A DNA stretch of 64,000 nucleotides, taken from IMG/VR virus record IMGVR_UViG_3300026488_000021, positions 1-64,000 of that record; one strand, written 5' to 3'. The notes under the pieces are model-generated. The model was not told the DNA's origin. It saw only the letters and a program-made list of their open reading frames with translations, and searched no databases. Of this stretch, positions 22,493-31,830 are shown piece after piece. Source of the stretch: a virus. Every line of letters starts with the position of its first letter. Position 1 is the stretch's first letter. The position numbers were made by a program, and so were the translations under genes.

Positions 22493-22961
22493 TTTTACCT
22501 TTAAAAAATTAAAAGATCAAATATTTAATTCTATCAGGATAGCTCCTAATTGAGAAGCTATTCCTGATTTTCCTAATATGCTATCAGCAATTAAAATACG
22601 GAAAATCCTTAGATGATACCAAAAAAAAGGTCTAACTCTCGAAGACCTTTTATGATTGACTGATGAATTATCTAATAAGGCAAAAGTTCACATTTTATTA
22701 GATGAAATTTGATTAACCGATGAGGCTGTATTTGAACAATTAAAATATATTATGGAGAATGCTTATTTTGTTGTAAAAACTGAGGACTGATATGTAAAAG
22801 CTCCTGAAAATAAAACCATAAATATGGCTGTAAGAGAATATAGTCTGTTAAAAGATTACATCGAAGATGATACTATGAATGCTTTAAATTTGTTTAAAGT
22901 AGATAATCACAGATTACAAATAATCTTTTGAGATGAATTATCTCTTCCAGATTACCATTAG
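22416..22961 (+). CDS. Hypothetical protein overlapping the giant gene, start uncertain (181 aa)
   Basis: The frame is open from about 22307 and contains a clean coiled coil (IKQLEQKLNQVGLTDN) well before the first ATG at 22578. I chose TTG 22416 as the start, which gives a 77-nt dual-coded overlap with the preceding gene. The remainder is helical with seven TGA glycines. It may instead be made by frameshifting from the giant protein, or start at 22578. It ends with TAG just inside a terminator and overlaps the - strand nuclease gene antisense. Confidence 0.55.
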
Positions 22962-23262
22962 GCTTCATCTGATAAAGGGATGAAGCTTTTTCTTTTTTAA
23001 AATAAACTAAAACAAAAGCATTTGGATACAATTCTTTTAGGTTACCTATTTGATGTTCTTTTAATAGTCTCTTAATATTTGTTTTTGAGGTTGGTGCTAC
23101 TTTCAATTCTACTGCTTTTATGTTTCATTTATATGATATAAATGTATCAAAGGGTTTTCTAACATTTCAAATATCTGGAATTTTATAAATCCATCATCAC
23201 ATTTGTCTTATTAGTTTAGTAAAAACAGCTTGAAAATCTTTTTCTTTTTCTATTGAAATCAT
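22894..23262 (-). CDS. RecU/PD-(D/E)XK-like nuclease (122 aa)
   Basis: A lone leftward gene among rightward ones. The core KPFDTF, then NIKAVELKVAPTS and EHQIGNLKELYPNAFVLVYF, fits the restriction-endonuclease fold of RecU-like Holliday junction resolvases: Asp, then E-x-K, then the Ser/Thr region before HQ. Resolvases remove branches before packaging, which would fit a late region. The C-terminal 68 nt lie antisense to the end of gene 22416-22961 and contain its terminator. Confidence 0.7.
22962..22998 (+). terminator. Rho-independent terminator
   Basis: GCTTCATC at 22962-22969 pairs with GATGAAGC at 22979-22986, followed by TTTTTCTTTTTT. It ends the giant-protein unit and lies inside the antisense nuclease gene. 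Confidence 0.85.
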
Positions 23263-23312
23263 TGATAAGTTTGTTATAAAATTTAAAGATATTTATTCCT
23301 TATAATAAAGAT

Positions 23313-23684
23313 ATGAAATACAATATTCAAGATTTAATTAAGAAAGCTGTATCATTAGAAAAAAGAATGATTGACAATAATAATAAACAAGCACTTATAG
23401 ATTATCTTAATTTGTTTACTCAGATAAAAACTATTGTTGAGGATTTAAGAGTTACTATGTTTACTGATTTCTTAGAGAATAATTGATTACAACAATTCTC
23501 AATGTTAAGAACTGACGATAATATCGCTACTGTTATTATTGCAGAATGAAGACCAAAAGAAATTGTAGATGCTGCTAAGAATTTTAGAAGATGTAAAATT
23601 TTGTTAGCAAGAATGCATAAGTTTATAGATGCATTACCAGATAGTTATTTAAAAGTAAATATAACAGATTTAGAAGTAAAATAG
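23313..23684 (+). CDS. Hypothetical helical protein (123 aa)
   Basis: Diverges from the nuclease gene with only 50 nt between starts. It is all-helical, with few glycines (two TGA). Motifs such as LVENNGLQQFS are not diagnostic, and no family is recognised. It is the first gene of a run of fibre genes, so it may be a structural or chaperone protein. Confidence 0.7.
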
Positions 23685-23688
23685 TATA

Positions 23689-24192
23689 ATGCCAAAAACT
23701 TTAACAAAAGTGAAGAGAGAGATTATTGTTTTGAATAATGTTACCCATAAAGAAGAAATTATAAATCAATGATGAGTAACAAAATTTTTACAATTAGATG
23801 ACACTCCAAATTCTTTTTCTTGACAAGCTTGAAAAGTTGTAGTTGTTAAAGACACAGAAGATTGATTAGAATTTTCTTCTGCTAGCAATGTGAAAGAGTT
23901 GTGAGATTTAGAAGATGTGGATTTAACTTGAATACAAGATAAATTTATTTTAAAATATGATGCTAGTAGTTGAACTTGGAAAGTATCAGAGGATAAATCT
24001 GATAAATATTATGAACAAGAATTTACTGATGCTACTAGTGTAGATGTACCTCACAACCTTTGAAAGTATCCTTGTGTGATTATAATGGATACAACCTGAA
24101 TGGCTTTACAATGAGATATTCAATATGTAGATTTAAATAATGTGAAAATTTATTTTAACGAAGCGACTAGCGGGAAAGTAGTGTGTAATTAA
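23689..24192 (+). CDS. Fibre or baseplate-associated protein (167 aa)
   Basis: Shares the segment LDDTPNSFSGQAGK and EDGLEF with the N-terminus of the lectin fibre at 9346, so both probably use the same attachment or adaptor motif. The C-terminal half (FTDATSVDVPHNLGKYPCVIIMD) is a beta domain of the type seen at the end of fibre repeats. Sixteen TGA glycines. A hairpin follows its stop. Confidence 0.72.
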
Positions 24193-24195
24193 TCT

Positions 24196-24218
24196 TGCCT
24201 GTGTAATAGTCACAGGCA
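24196..24218. other. Perfect hairpin without T-run
   Basis: TGCCTGTG-TAATAGT-CACAGGCA, 8-bp perfect stem between two fibre genes. No uridine tract follows, so it may be an RNA-processing or mRNA-stability element rather than a terminator. Confidence 0.55.
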
Positions 24219-24246
24219 GAATGTTTTATATCTTATAGTTATAGAA

Positions 24247-25257
24247 ATGGCAAGAAAATTCTTAGTTGATTTAGATCTAAACCAAAACCAGTTATTGAAC
24301 GGTGTTATTCATAAAGGAACATCTGAGCCAACATCAGCAGTTGAAGGACAAATTTTTTTCAATACATCGGAAGATAAGCTTAAAATTTATGATGGCTCTG
24401 CTTGGATTGTATTACAAGATAATGCTAGTGCATTATTATCAGATTTAAATGATACAGATATCCAATCTGTTGCAGATGCGCAAGTATTAATTTATAATTC
24501 ATCTACTGGTAAGTGGGAAAATAAAACTTTATCAGGGGATATATCAGTAGATAATACAGGAGCTGTTACAATTAATGATGGTGCGGTTCAATTTGATGAT
24601 ATTGATAGTAATGCCATCTCATCTGACTTAGCAAATGATGCTAGTTCTACAAAAGTAGCGAGAGCGGATGCTGTTAAGTCTTATGTTGATAACGCTGTTG
24701 CAACTACTGATGCATTCACACTTAAAGGTGAGATTGATGCTAGTACAAATCCAGATTATCCTGCTGCTGATGCTGGTGATGCTTATGTAATTAGTGTTGC
24801 TGGTAAAGTTGGTTGAACTAATGGTACACCTGTGGAAGTAGGTGATATGATTATCTGTAAGCAAGATGGAACTGCTAGTTGAGACGAGGCAACAGTAGGT
24901 GATAAGTGGATTAAGATACAAAGAAACACTGATTACGCTACAACTGATGTAATGGGTCTTGTTAAATTAGCTACACAAGCAGAAGCAGAAGCTAAATCTG
25001 ATACTCAAAAAGTAGTAACACCTGCTACATTAGTAAACTATACAAAAAGGTTTTCACAAGCATTTGGTAATACAACTGATACAAGTTATACAATTACACA
25101 TAACCTAGATAATAAGTTTGTAGTTGCTAAGGTTTATGATAGCTCAACAGGAGCAGAAGTTGAAACAGATATTACTTTGATTGATAATAATTCTTTAAGA
25201 GTAGATGTCTCAACAGCACCAGGCGATAATGCATTGACAATTGCTATAATTGGATAA
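24247..25257 (+). CDS. Major fibre/tail-tip protein with GGT-biased glycines (336 aa)
   Basis: Starts MARKFLVDLDLNQNQLLN, an N-terminus common in phage fibre proteins, followed by EGQIFFNTSEDKLKIYDG, a repeated structural motif of adhesins. It has beta repeats in the middle, then MGLVKLATQAEAEA, VVTPATLVNY (a fibre coiled-coil motif) and a C-terminal beta domain. Only two of its many glycines are TGA, unlike flanking genes where TGA is the main glycine codon; it is probably strongly expressed. It is the clearest fibre gene of this block. Confidence 0.82.
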
Positions 25258-25267
25258 TAATTTATAG

Positions 25268-25288
25268 GGGAGGTTTCTTCCTCCCTTT
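25268..25288 (+). terminator. Weak terminator-like hairpin
   Basis: GGGAGG-TTTCTT-CCTCCC followed by only three T. It may attenuate transcription after the abundant fibre gene. Confidence 0.5.
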
Positions 25289-25324
25289 GAATTGTTGAAT
25301 ACTTTAATTGAATAATTCAAATTG

Positions 25325-25528
25325 ATGAAGAAACTTAACCCTATTGAGCTAAAAAAAATACAATCAACTGCACAAGCCGATAATTGATATGTAAAACTTT
25401 ATATAAAAGATGATGGAAATCTATATATACAAGACGAGAATTGAAATGAAAAGATGTTAGCTGTAAATGGAGAATTAGTTGATCTAAACACTAAGAAATA
25501 TATGTGGCTTATGAGTTTAAATAATTAA
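25325..25528 (+). CDS. Small hypothetical protein (67 aa)
   Basis: Polar N-terminal helix, then a beta segment with KLYIKDDGNLYIQDENGNEK resembling a single fibre repeat. It ends 9 nt before the next gene. A small fibre accessory is likely from context; no family is recognised. Confidence 0.6.
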
Positions 25529-25536
25529 TAACTAAG

Positions 25537-26172
25537 ATGAAACCAATTGTTTTAGAAAATTGATATTCATTAGTAGCTTCACTGTGAGAAGCTACAAATA
25601 GTAGCAATGTAAATTATTGTATATCATACAGTATAAGTTGAACTAGTTTTGAAGAAAAGATAGCTGTATGATGATTATCTAATACTAGCGATACTACACT
25701 ATTAGACAATCAAACTACAGATAAATATGTTATAGCTAACATATCGTTTTATAATGAAGACGATATTCAACATACTATTTATCTAAAAATTAATGATTGA
25801 ACTAATACATATACAATCGAAAAATATTGAATAAGTAATTGAGATAGTACCTGATGAGACTGAGCTTGAAACTGAGTAGATGAAAAGGTAAAAGCTGATA
25901 GTTGAGATCCTATTGCTTGATACTTGTCTGATAAAGTAGATTGAAATACTATTGAAGTTGATAGTAATAATCATAATATTAAAGTAGCACAAGCATATGA
26001 CGCTATATTAGTACATAAAAATTGAGATGAAACTATATGATGAAATAAGATATTTAGTAATAACCTAGAAATAAGCAATCCTTGATGATGACTTGTTCTT
26101 ACAGATAGTAATGGGAATAGGTATTTATTAAAAGTAGATGATAATGGAGATTTAGAACTTAATAGTCTATAA
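25537..26172 (+). CDS. Fibre-like structural protein (211 aa)
   Basis: Beta-rich with many short Gly/Asn/Asp turns. It contains the fibre-type sequence GYLSDKVDGNTIEVDSN and near its end LVLTDSNGNRYLLKVDDNGDLEL. More than twenty glycines are TGA. The stop overlaps the next ATG (TAATG), so the two are translated together. It is similar in style to genes 9346 and 26172 and probably part of a fibre assembly. Confidence 0.7.
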
Positions 26173-27077
26173 TGTATGGTAGATTAAAAGCACAAAACTT
26201 CTACAAAACTACATTAGCTTCACAAATACCTGCCTGAGATCCTTCTGATACAACAGAGAAATCTTTCCAAGTATCAGAAGCTCCTGTTGGTAAAATGTGA
26301 TGGTTAATTGTAGATTTTGTAAATAATAAAAGAGAAATCATCTTTTATCATAATGTAAATTGAAATACAGTTTATTATTATGATTATAATAGACAATATC
26401 CGTCTTATACTCACGAGATTGGTAGTATAATACAAATGAATGATGTGGCTGAAATTATAAATCGGTTAAGTAATAATATAGATGATTTGTGATATATACA
26501 AAAGAAAACTTGATTAAACATACTGGTAAGATGAGGTATTGTATTCTGAAAGAATTGACCAATTGAAATATGAGATACAGAAATTATATTAGATGATAAT
26601 TCTACAAGTTATATTGTTGTTGATTTTAATGACAATTTAATTAAAAAAGTAGATAGTATAGAGGTTAATCATATACCATTAGCAAGAGTTGTGACAGCTT
26701 GATGAAATATTATAACAATTAATAATATTAAGTCTACTGTAAGATGATATATAACCTGGGATATGATAGATAAAAGCTGAAGTAAATTAAATGATATAGA
26801 AGATGTTGATGTTGATAGCGTCTCGGATTGAAAGGTGTTGATATATAATTGAGTATGAAATAAATGGCAAGCTGGCTGAAATGTTACATCTGAACATTTC
26901 ACTGATTTAATTGATACGCCAGGTGGGTATTCCGGTGAATGATGAAAGATGTTATATGTAATGCCTGATGAAAGTTGAATATGATTCACTAAGGATGTTA
27001 TTTTACAATGAGATGATTGAAATATTTATCAATTAAAAGTTAATTCTGACTGATTATTAGAATTACATTCTTTATAA
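26172..27077 (+). CDS. Fibre-like structural protein (301 aa)
   Basis: Coupled to the previous gene. N-terminal MYGRLKAQNFYKT, then a beta domain and a long segment with GSKLNDIEDVDVD that matches GSKLSDIEDVPAYTG in the lectin fibre at 9346. The C-terminal half has LIDTPGGYSGEGGKMLYV, a degenerate copy of the SFSGQAGK motif. About thirty TGA glycines. It appears to belong to a set of fibre paralogues built from the same modules. Confidence 0.7.
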
Positions 27078-27090
27078 TTAAACAATTAAG

Positions 27091-28134
27091 ATGACTTTAA
27101 AAGGTATAAATGCTAGTGAATATAAAAGAAATTGAGTCGCTGAAATGCAACCTAATTGACTTATGGTGCTTAATAGTAATTGAGATGTAGAAGCACCTAG
27201 TGGTAAGAAGTTTGTTTGAGATGGGAGTGGATTAAGTAATATTCAAGCACAGACTTTTGTTTTTGGCGATTGAAGTGATTGAGATTTAATAATAACATCT
27301 TGAACTACTAATCTGAACTTAAATCAAGCTTATCAATTTTCTAGCATAAATATTGCTAGTGGTGCTACATTGTCGACAACAGATACAAACTGAAATATGC
27401 TAATTAAATGTAATTGAGATGTTCAAATCGATTGAGATATAGATTTAAATGGTAAGTCGTATTTAGACTTTAAGTCTCTATTTTGAATAGAAATTAGTTG
27501 ATGAATATGATGAACTGCTTGAAGATGATGATATTGATGAACTGTTGATGGTGGTGATGGAACTGGTGAATGATGACACTCATATATGGTATATACGAAT
27601 TACTACAGCAAAGATTGAGGTCAATGAAGTTGATGAGGTTGATGAGGGGCAGTAGACGAGGATGAACATTCAAATTGAGGAATCGGTACACTGACTACTG
27701 GTGGTAATTGATGAAGTGTTAGTGATGCAACTTGATGAAAGGGAGGTGACCCAGGTGAAAGATGATTAGCTTGATGAGGACTTGTACTTAATTGTAAGAA
27801 TATAGAATTGAATGGTAATATATATCTGAATTGAGAAGACTGATGAAATTGAGAAAATGGTACAAATTGAACTAGAAGTAGTACATACGAGACTAATGCT
27901 GGTGGTTGATGAGGTGGTTGAGGTAGTGGTTGATGAGGTGGTTGATTTTTTATACTTTTTACACCCAAAGATATTACATTAAGTAATATTTATGTTAATT
28001 GAGGTAATTGATGAATAGGTGGTCTATGATGACAATGAACTGCTGGAAGTGATTCTAACTGAGATAATTGATGAGATTGACAAGCTGGTGCTAATGGGAA
28101 TATTAAATTTATAAATGTAAATAAATTATTCTAA
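27091..28134 (+). CDS. Extremely glycine-rich fibre/adhesin (347 aa), about one in six codons TGA
   Basis: Some 55-60 in-frame TGA codons plus GGT and GGA make this nearly a third glycine. After a short N-terminal domain it holds repeated clusters such as ISGGIGGTAGRGGYGG and GGWGG-like stretches interspersed with Asp, Asn and Ser. This resembles glycine-rich receptor-binding tips of phages, in which polyglycine helices pack to hold variable loops. It is followed directly by an 89 aa gene and a chaperone-like gene, as tip adhesins often are. Confidence 0.75.
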
Positions 28135-28404
28135 ATGCATATAGAACTATTATTTAATAACGAGTTCATAGTCTGACTTAGAACTAATTGGCATAATCCT
28201 AAAAATCCCCCCAAACCAGAGAATGTCTATAATCTACCTGCTAGTGAGGTTAAAAGACTTATAGAATTTTTAGCAGGTAGACCTGTTGTAAAATGTTTGG
28301 ATAATGAAAAACCAGACTTTGAATATCATAATCTAAAATTAAGAGCACTTGATTTAGGTAATGTAAAAGCTTTAAAATCGGTTAAAAGATATTTAGATAA
28401 ATAA
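28135..28404 (+). CDS. Small hypothetical protein after adhesin (89 aa)
   Basis: Starts directly after the adhesin stop. It contains VYNLPASEVKRLIEFLAGRPVV and a helical C-terminus, with one TGA. Its place suggests an accessory or chaperone for the adhesin. No family is recognised. Confidence 0.65.
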
Positions 28405-28415
28405 TTTTTCAAAAA

Positions 28416-28892
28416 ATGTTCTACTGAATTAAAAATTGAAAAGTGTTTATTATAAGTGAAGAGAAAACAAAAGTAAAAGTAGATAAATGGGTAGAAAGTG
28501 ATGTAGTCAATTGAGTTTATGAAGATTGAAAAATTGTACCAAAAGAAGAAAGTGAAGAATACAAAAAACAAATGGAAGAATATAAACAAAAAATGTTAGA
28601 AGAAGAAATACAAAAAATAAATAAATGTTTTGACAAAACAATTAAAGATTATATTAAGGCCTACCCAGAAATGGAAGTAGAAACCTGGGAGACAAAGAGA
28701 GTAGAAGCTGAAAAAGTACTAGCTTGACAAGAAAGTGAATATCTAAACAAGCTAGCAGAAGCAAAAGGTGTAGATGTTAAAGAACTAGCCAAAAAAATAA
28801 AAGAGAAAGCAGATGCTTATGCTGATATGTATACTAAACTAGAAGCTGAAAAAGATAAAAAAATAGAAGAGTTAAAACAAAAACTTAAATAG
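28416..28892 (+). CDS. Putative fibre assembly/chaperone protein (158 aa)
   Basis: A short N-terminal beta part, then a long charged coiled coil (EEYKKQMEEYKQKMLEEEI), then WETKRVEAEKVLAGQESEY, reminiscent of the DUF4376-type tail-fibre assembly proteins that end fibre operons. The last residues form a second coiled coil. Position at the end of the fibre cluster supports this role, but similarity is only by pattern. The stop lies inside a hairpin. Confidence 0.6.
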
Positions 28893-28906
28893 GGCAACCG
28901 CCCTAT
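28889..28906. other. Hairpin over a stop codon
   Basis: ATAGGGC-AACC-GCCCTAT, 7-bp perfect stem containing the TAG stop of the preceding gene; no T-run. Confidence 0.5.
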
Positions 28907-28938
28907 GATTAAATTGAAAAATAAAGACAAATGACTAT

Positions 28939-28969
28939 ACTACCACATATAGTGGTAGTTTATTTTTTT
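28939..28969 (+). terminator. Rho-independent terminator of the fibre operon
   Basis: ACTACCAC at 28939-28946 pairs with GTGGTAGT at 28952-28959, followed by TTATTTTTTT. Confidence 0.85.
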
Positions 28970-28982
28970 ATATACATACATA

Positions 28983-30449
28983 ATGAAACACGATAGAGAA
29001 GTCTTATTGCGCGTAAAAGAGTTAAACGAACAAGGATACAAATCTAAAGAAATTAAAAAAATAATTGAAGAAGAATTATGAATTGTTGTTAGTGATAGAA
29101 CAGTGAGATGGTGGTTAAAAAATAAAATTGATGAACTTGAAAACGATTTAAAAAAGTTAAATGATGAAATAGAAAGCAGACAGACATTTGAGATTATAGA
29201 GAATGAAGATTGAAGTGTAGACATTGTAATGTATAGGAAAGTATGAGAAGAAAAACATAGGTATGTGTTTCCGTTAGAATTAATAGTTAATATATTTAAG
29301 GATTATTCTAGATATGGATGAAATCTATCTTGATTACAAGTTCAAAGGAAATACAACTTAAAACCTGAAGCTTGGCAATTACTTAAGAATAGATTAAACT
29401 TGTACAAAGATAGTGATGTAATTCCTGATTGGGCGTTGGAATATGTAGAATGAAAATGGTGAGAGGATAAGGTTGAAGAAGTGATTAGAGATGTAACATA
29501 TGAAGCTGTACAGAATAAATACAAGAATAAATTAGTAAAACAATATGAAAGACAAAAAGATAGAGAATACGAGAAAGCTATCAAAAAACTATATGACTTA
29601 GAGGAGTTTTTATGAATGTTAAAAGAATACCTGGAATCTTATAACCCTGAGAAAATTATTACAGCTGAAGATTTAAACAAACTACACAGACAAAACTTAG
29701 ATAAACATAATAACGATACATTATATACTGCAATAACTGATATACATATCGGTAAAGAAGATACAGATAAAATTATAGAAAGAATAAAACAGGTTACCGA
29801 ATATGTTTGTAATAGACCAGAAAGAAATGTTAAGTTGTTTATATTATGAGACATACTTGAAACTATTGTAAGATGATGAATGCATGTATGACAGACAGAT
29901 GATATGGATTGACCATATGGATTTGATTTGATAATGAAAACTGTTGAAGTATTTGAAGAGATGTTTGTTAGAATATATAGCAGTTGAAAGAAACTAGATG
30001 TATATGGTATAACTTGAAATCACGATCGTATTGGTCAAAAAGATAGCTTTGAATATACAGGGTGACTTATTATTTATGAAATGATAAGAAGATGACTGCA
30101 ACAACTAGAAATAGAAATTAACTATCTAAGAGAAGTTTGGAATACAGTAGAGACAGATGATTTTACCTTTATACTTCAACATTGACATATTTGATGAACT
30201 AAGAGAAGATTGTCTGATATACTATGGGAATATGGGAACTCACAGAAATATAATATCTTACTTCAAGGTCATATACATTCTTGAGTACTTGAAGAATGAA
30301 ATAGAAAATGAATGAGGATTATTGTGCCATCGCTAGCTGGTGATTGAATGTACAATAAAGCCTTATGAATCAGTAGTAGCACCTGATTTGTAGTAATTAA
30401 AAAATGAATTAAAGATAAGCCCGAGGTGAGTTTTATTTATTTAGATTAA
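28983..30449 (+). CDS. HTH-calcineurin-like metallophosphatase fusion (488 aa)
   Basis: The N-terminal 40 residues (GYKSKEIKKIIEEELGIVVSDRTVRWWL) look like a helix-turn-helix of the resolvase/transposase type. The C-terminal 280 residues are a complete metallophosphoesterase: DIHIGK (Asp253), GDILE (Asp290), GNHD (345-348), QHGHIG and GHIHS (His430, His432). The glycines of GD, GNHD and QHGHIG are all TGA. The family includes phosphatases and SbcD-like DNA nucleases. With a DNA-binding head, action on DNA is plausible. It follows the fibre operon after a terminator and probably starts its own unit. Confidence 0.88.
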
Positions 30450-30452
30450 TAG

Positions 30453-30704
30453 ATGAAAACAATAAAAATAAGAGATTATGTAAACTGAGCAAAGGTAGTG
30501 TGAAGTTGGGAAACTTGAAAAAAGATTAGAGAAGACATTGACAAATACGACAAGGCCATACTTGATTTCGAGTGAATAGAAACTACATGTACTGCTGTAT
30601 TTAATAATATGTTATACGACTTTGATAAAATAAAAGATAAAGTTAAATTTAAAAACTGTAATGATTATATTAAAAAAATTATAATAGAAGTAATTAATTT
30701 ATAA
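30453..30704 (+). CDS. STAS-like domain protein (DUF4325 type, 83 aa)
   Basis: Starts 4 nt after the phosphatase gene. The core AILDFEGIETTCTAVFNNM matches the DUF4325 pattern, in which a beta strand DFEG is followed by a helix containing a possible phosphorylated Ser/Thr. Such domains pair with GHKL-type kinases or anti-sigma factors. No kinase partner is seen in this window. Its presence in a phage late region is unexplained. Confidence 0.72.
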
Positions 30705-30721
30705 CTTTAAATAATTATAAA

Positions 30722-31099
30722 ATGGAGTTAAATCTAAACCTATCTTCCTGAAGATTAATAGAATACAACTCAGATAAGGAACAACTAAGTTTGTTGGAGA
30801 TAGATAAAAACGAAGATTGAAATGAAGAATTAAATGTGTCGACATATAATACTGATGATGTGTCAGATCTAACTGACTTGATATATGATTTAACATATGA
30901 GATGTATGATAAGTATTGAGAAAATTATTATGTTATAAAGTGATGCTGACATAAGTTAGAATGTGAATGATACTGAGACAAGAAAAATAAAAGGTGAGTA
31001 TTATTAAATATCTGAAGGTTGTTATATGAATATTGGAATTGAGAATATGATGAAAACGAGACTATAAGTTATATAAAAAAAGAATTAAGCTCTGACTAG
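30722..31099 (+). CDS. Hypothetical acidic protein (125 aa)
   Basis: Last rightward gene of the left block. Acidic, with VIKGCGHKLECEGYGDKKNKRG in the middle, whose Cys/His residues (two Cys, one His) might bind a metal. Ten TGA glycines. It ends within a terminator. No family is recognised. Confidence 0.7.
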
Positions 31100-31114
31100 A
31101 CGTCAGAGTTTTTT
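31090..31114 (+). terminator. Rho-independent terminator ending the left block
   Basis: CTCTGAC-TAGAC-GTCAGAG followed by six T. It faces the leftward terminator at 31123-31148, so transcription converges here. Confidence 0.88.
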
Positions 31115-31122
31115 ATTTAAAT

Positions 31123-31312
31123 AAAAAAACCTTGCCGCGATGGCAAGGTATCGCCTGGACTCATACTGAGCACACAGGACTTTTGCATAGATTGCTGGGG
31201 CCTCACGCCAGCGTAGTGTAGCAGAGCCTGTTACTTTATTGCCTTGGCTAGTAGGCGAACAGGATACTACACTTTCGGGGAGACCTCCTCGCTAGCCACA
31301 GCTCCCCAAGAC
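31123..31312 (-). ncRNA. Structured RNA of about 190 nt with loop-loop pairing
   Basis: GC-rich island in AT-rich DNA with no convincing ORF. Helices (+ coordinates): 31302-31307 with 31277-31282 (GGGGAG/CTCCCC); 31267-31272 with 31216-31221 and 31258-31263 with 31227-31232 as one interrupted stem; 31208-31212 with 31194-31198; a small hairpin near 31154-31178. The loop of the first hairpin carries GGCTAG and the loop of the second its exact complement CTAGCC, so the two can kiss. It ends with a terminator, CCTTGCC-ATCGC-GGCAAGG-TTTTTTT. A promoter sits just upstream. It is not a tRNA, tmRNA, RNase P or SRP RNA by any signature I can see. Confidence 0.75.
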
Positions 31313-31317
31313 CTGTA

Positions 31318-31347
31318 TTTATATAATTATTCTTTTTTCTTTTTCAA
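31318..31347 (-). promoter_or_regulatory. Promoter of the 190-nt structured RNA
   Basis: On the - strand TTGAAA (31342-31347) is followed after 16 or 18 nt by TATATA or TATAAA (31318-31325). Expected start near 31311, the first base region of the RNA's first helix. It lies within the 3' end of gene 31327-31578. Confidence 0.6.
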
Positions 31348-31578
31348 GTCTTTTTGTTTTTTCTCGTATTCCCTTTTTATTTTTTCCTCCAATTCCATTG
31401 TAAGCGATTCCTCTAATTCCGCTACAAATTGTCAGTACGATTTAGCTTCTTGAATCAATGAAGATACAACGTTGTATGCATCCAAACCATAACCTTTTAA
31501 AGCCATGTTCATAAGTTCTTGGATCAATCTAAATCCTTGTTCGTTTACAATGATGATTGGTTGTTCTTGTGTATTCAT
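31327..31578 (-). CDS. Small hypothetical protein between tRNA and ncRNA (83 aa)
   Basis: Starts at ATG 31578. The N-terminus contains PIIIVNEQGFRLIQELMNMA, the rest is charged and coiled-coil, with a Lys/Glu tail ending KKKKE. It has one TGA. It is the last protein gene of the leftward early block and its 3' end contains the promoter of the structured RNA. No family is recognised. Confidence 0.75.
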
Positions 31579-31752
31579 GTTATATTATTAATTTATAAAA
31601 GCAATATAATAACCAGCTATAAGCTGGCGAAAAGAGATTAGAAGAAGAGAATGTGATTGTTGACACAGGTTTACTTTTGTATTCTTTCTTTAAATAGAAG
31701 GGTTCCTTGGATTAGCTAGTTAGATTAGAATGATAGAAACTTGATAGAAATA

Positions 31753-31826
31753 CGGAGCTGACGGGATTCGAACCCGCGACCTCCTGCGTGACAGGCAGGC
31801 GTTCTAGCCAGCTGAACTACAGCTCC
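31753..31826 (-). tRNA. tRNA-Asp (GUC)
   Basis: Full cloverleaf on the - strand. The acceptor stem is GGAGCTG/CAGCTCC, the D arm GTTC/GAAC and the anticodon stem CCTGC/GCAGG with loop CTGTCAC (anticodon GTC). The T arm is GCGGG-TTCGAAT-CCCGT. It is very close to bacterial tRNA-Asp. The discriminator is G and no CCA is encoded. It lies inside the early gene block rather than at a genome edge, so it looks like a phage-carried tRNA. It cannot itself read UGA. Confidence 0.95.
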
Positions 31827-31830
31827 ATAA

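Noticed and set aside
24196-24218. Hairpin as a terminator
   Set aside because: Perfect stem but no T-run follows on either strand.
27494-27968. Pro/His-rich leftward open frames
   Set aside because: They are the antisense of the glycine-rich adhesin; GGT/TGA runs read backward give Pro/His/Ser strings.
31244-31453. Rightward open frame of 69 codons
   Set aside because: Spans the antisense of the 190-nt RNA and of gene 31327-31578; no coherent protein.
31753-31826. tRNA-Asp as a prophage attachment site
   Set aside because: It is embedded in early phage genes, with no partial tRNA repeat seen in the window and no host gene next to it.
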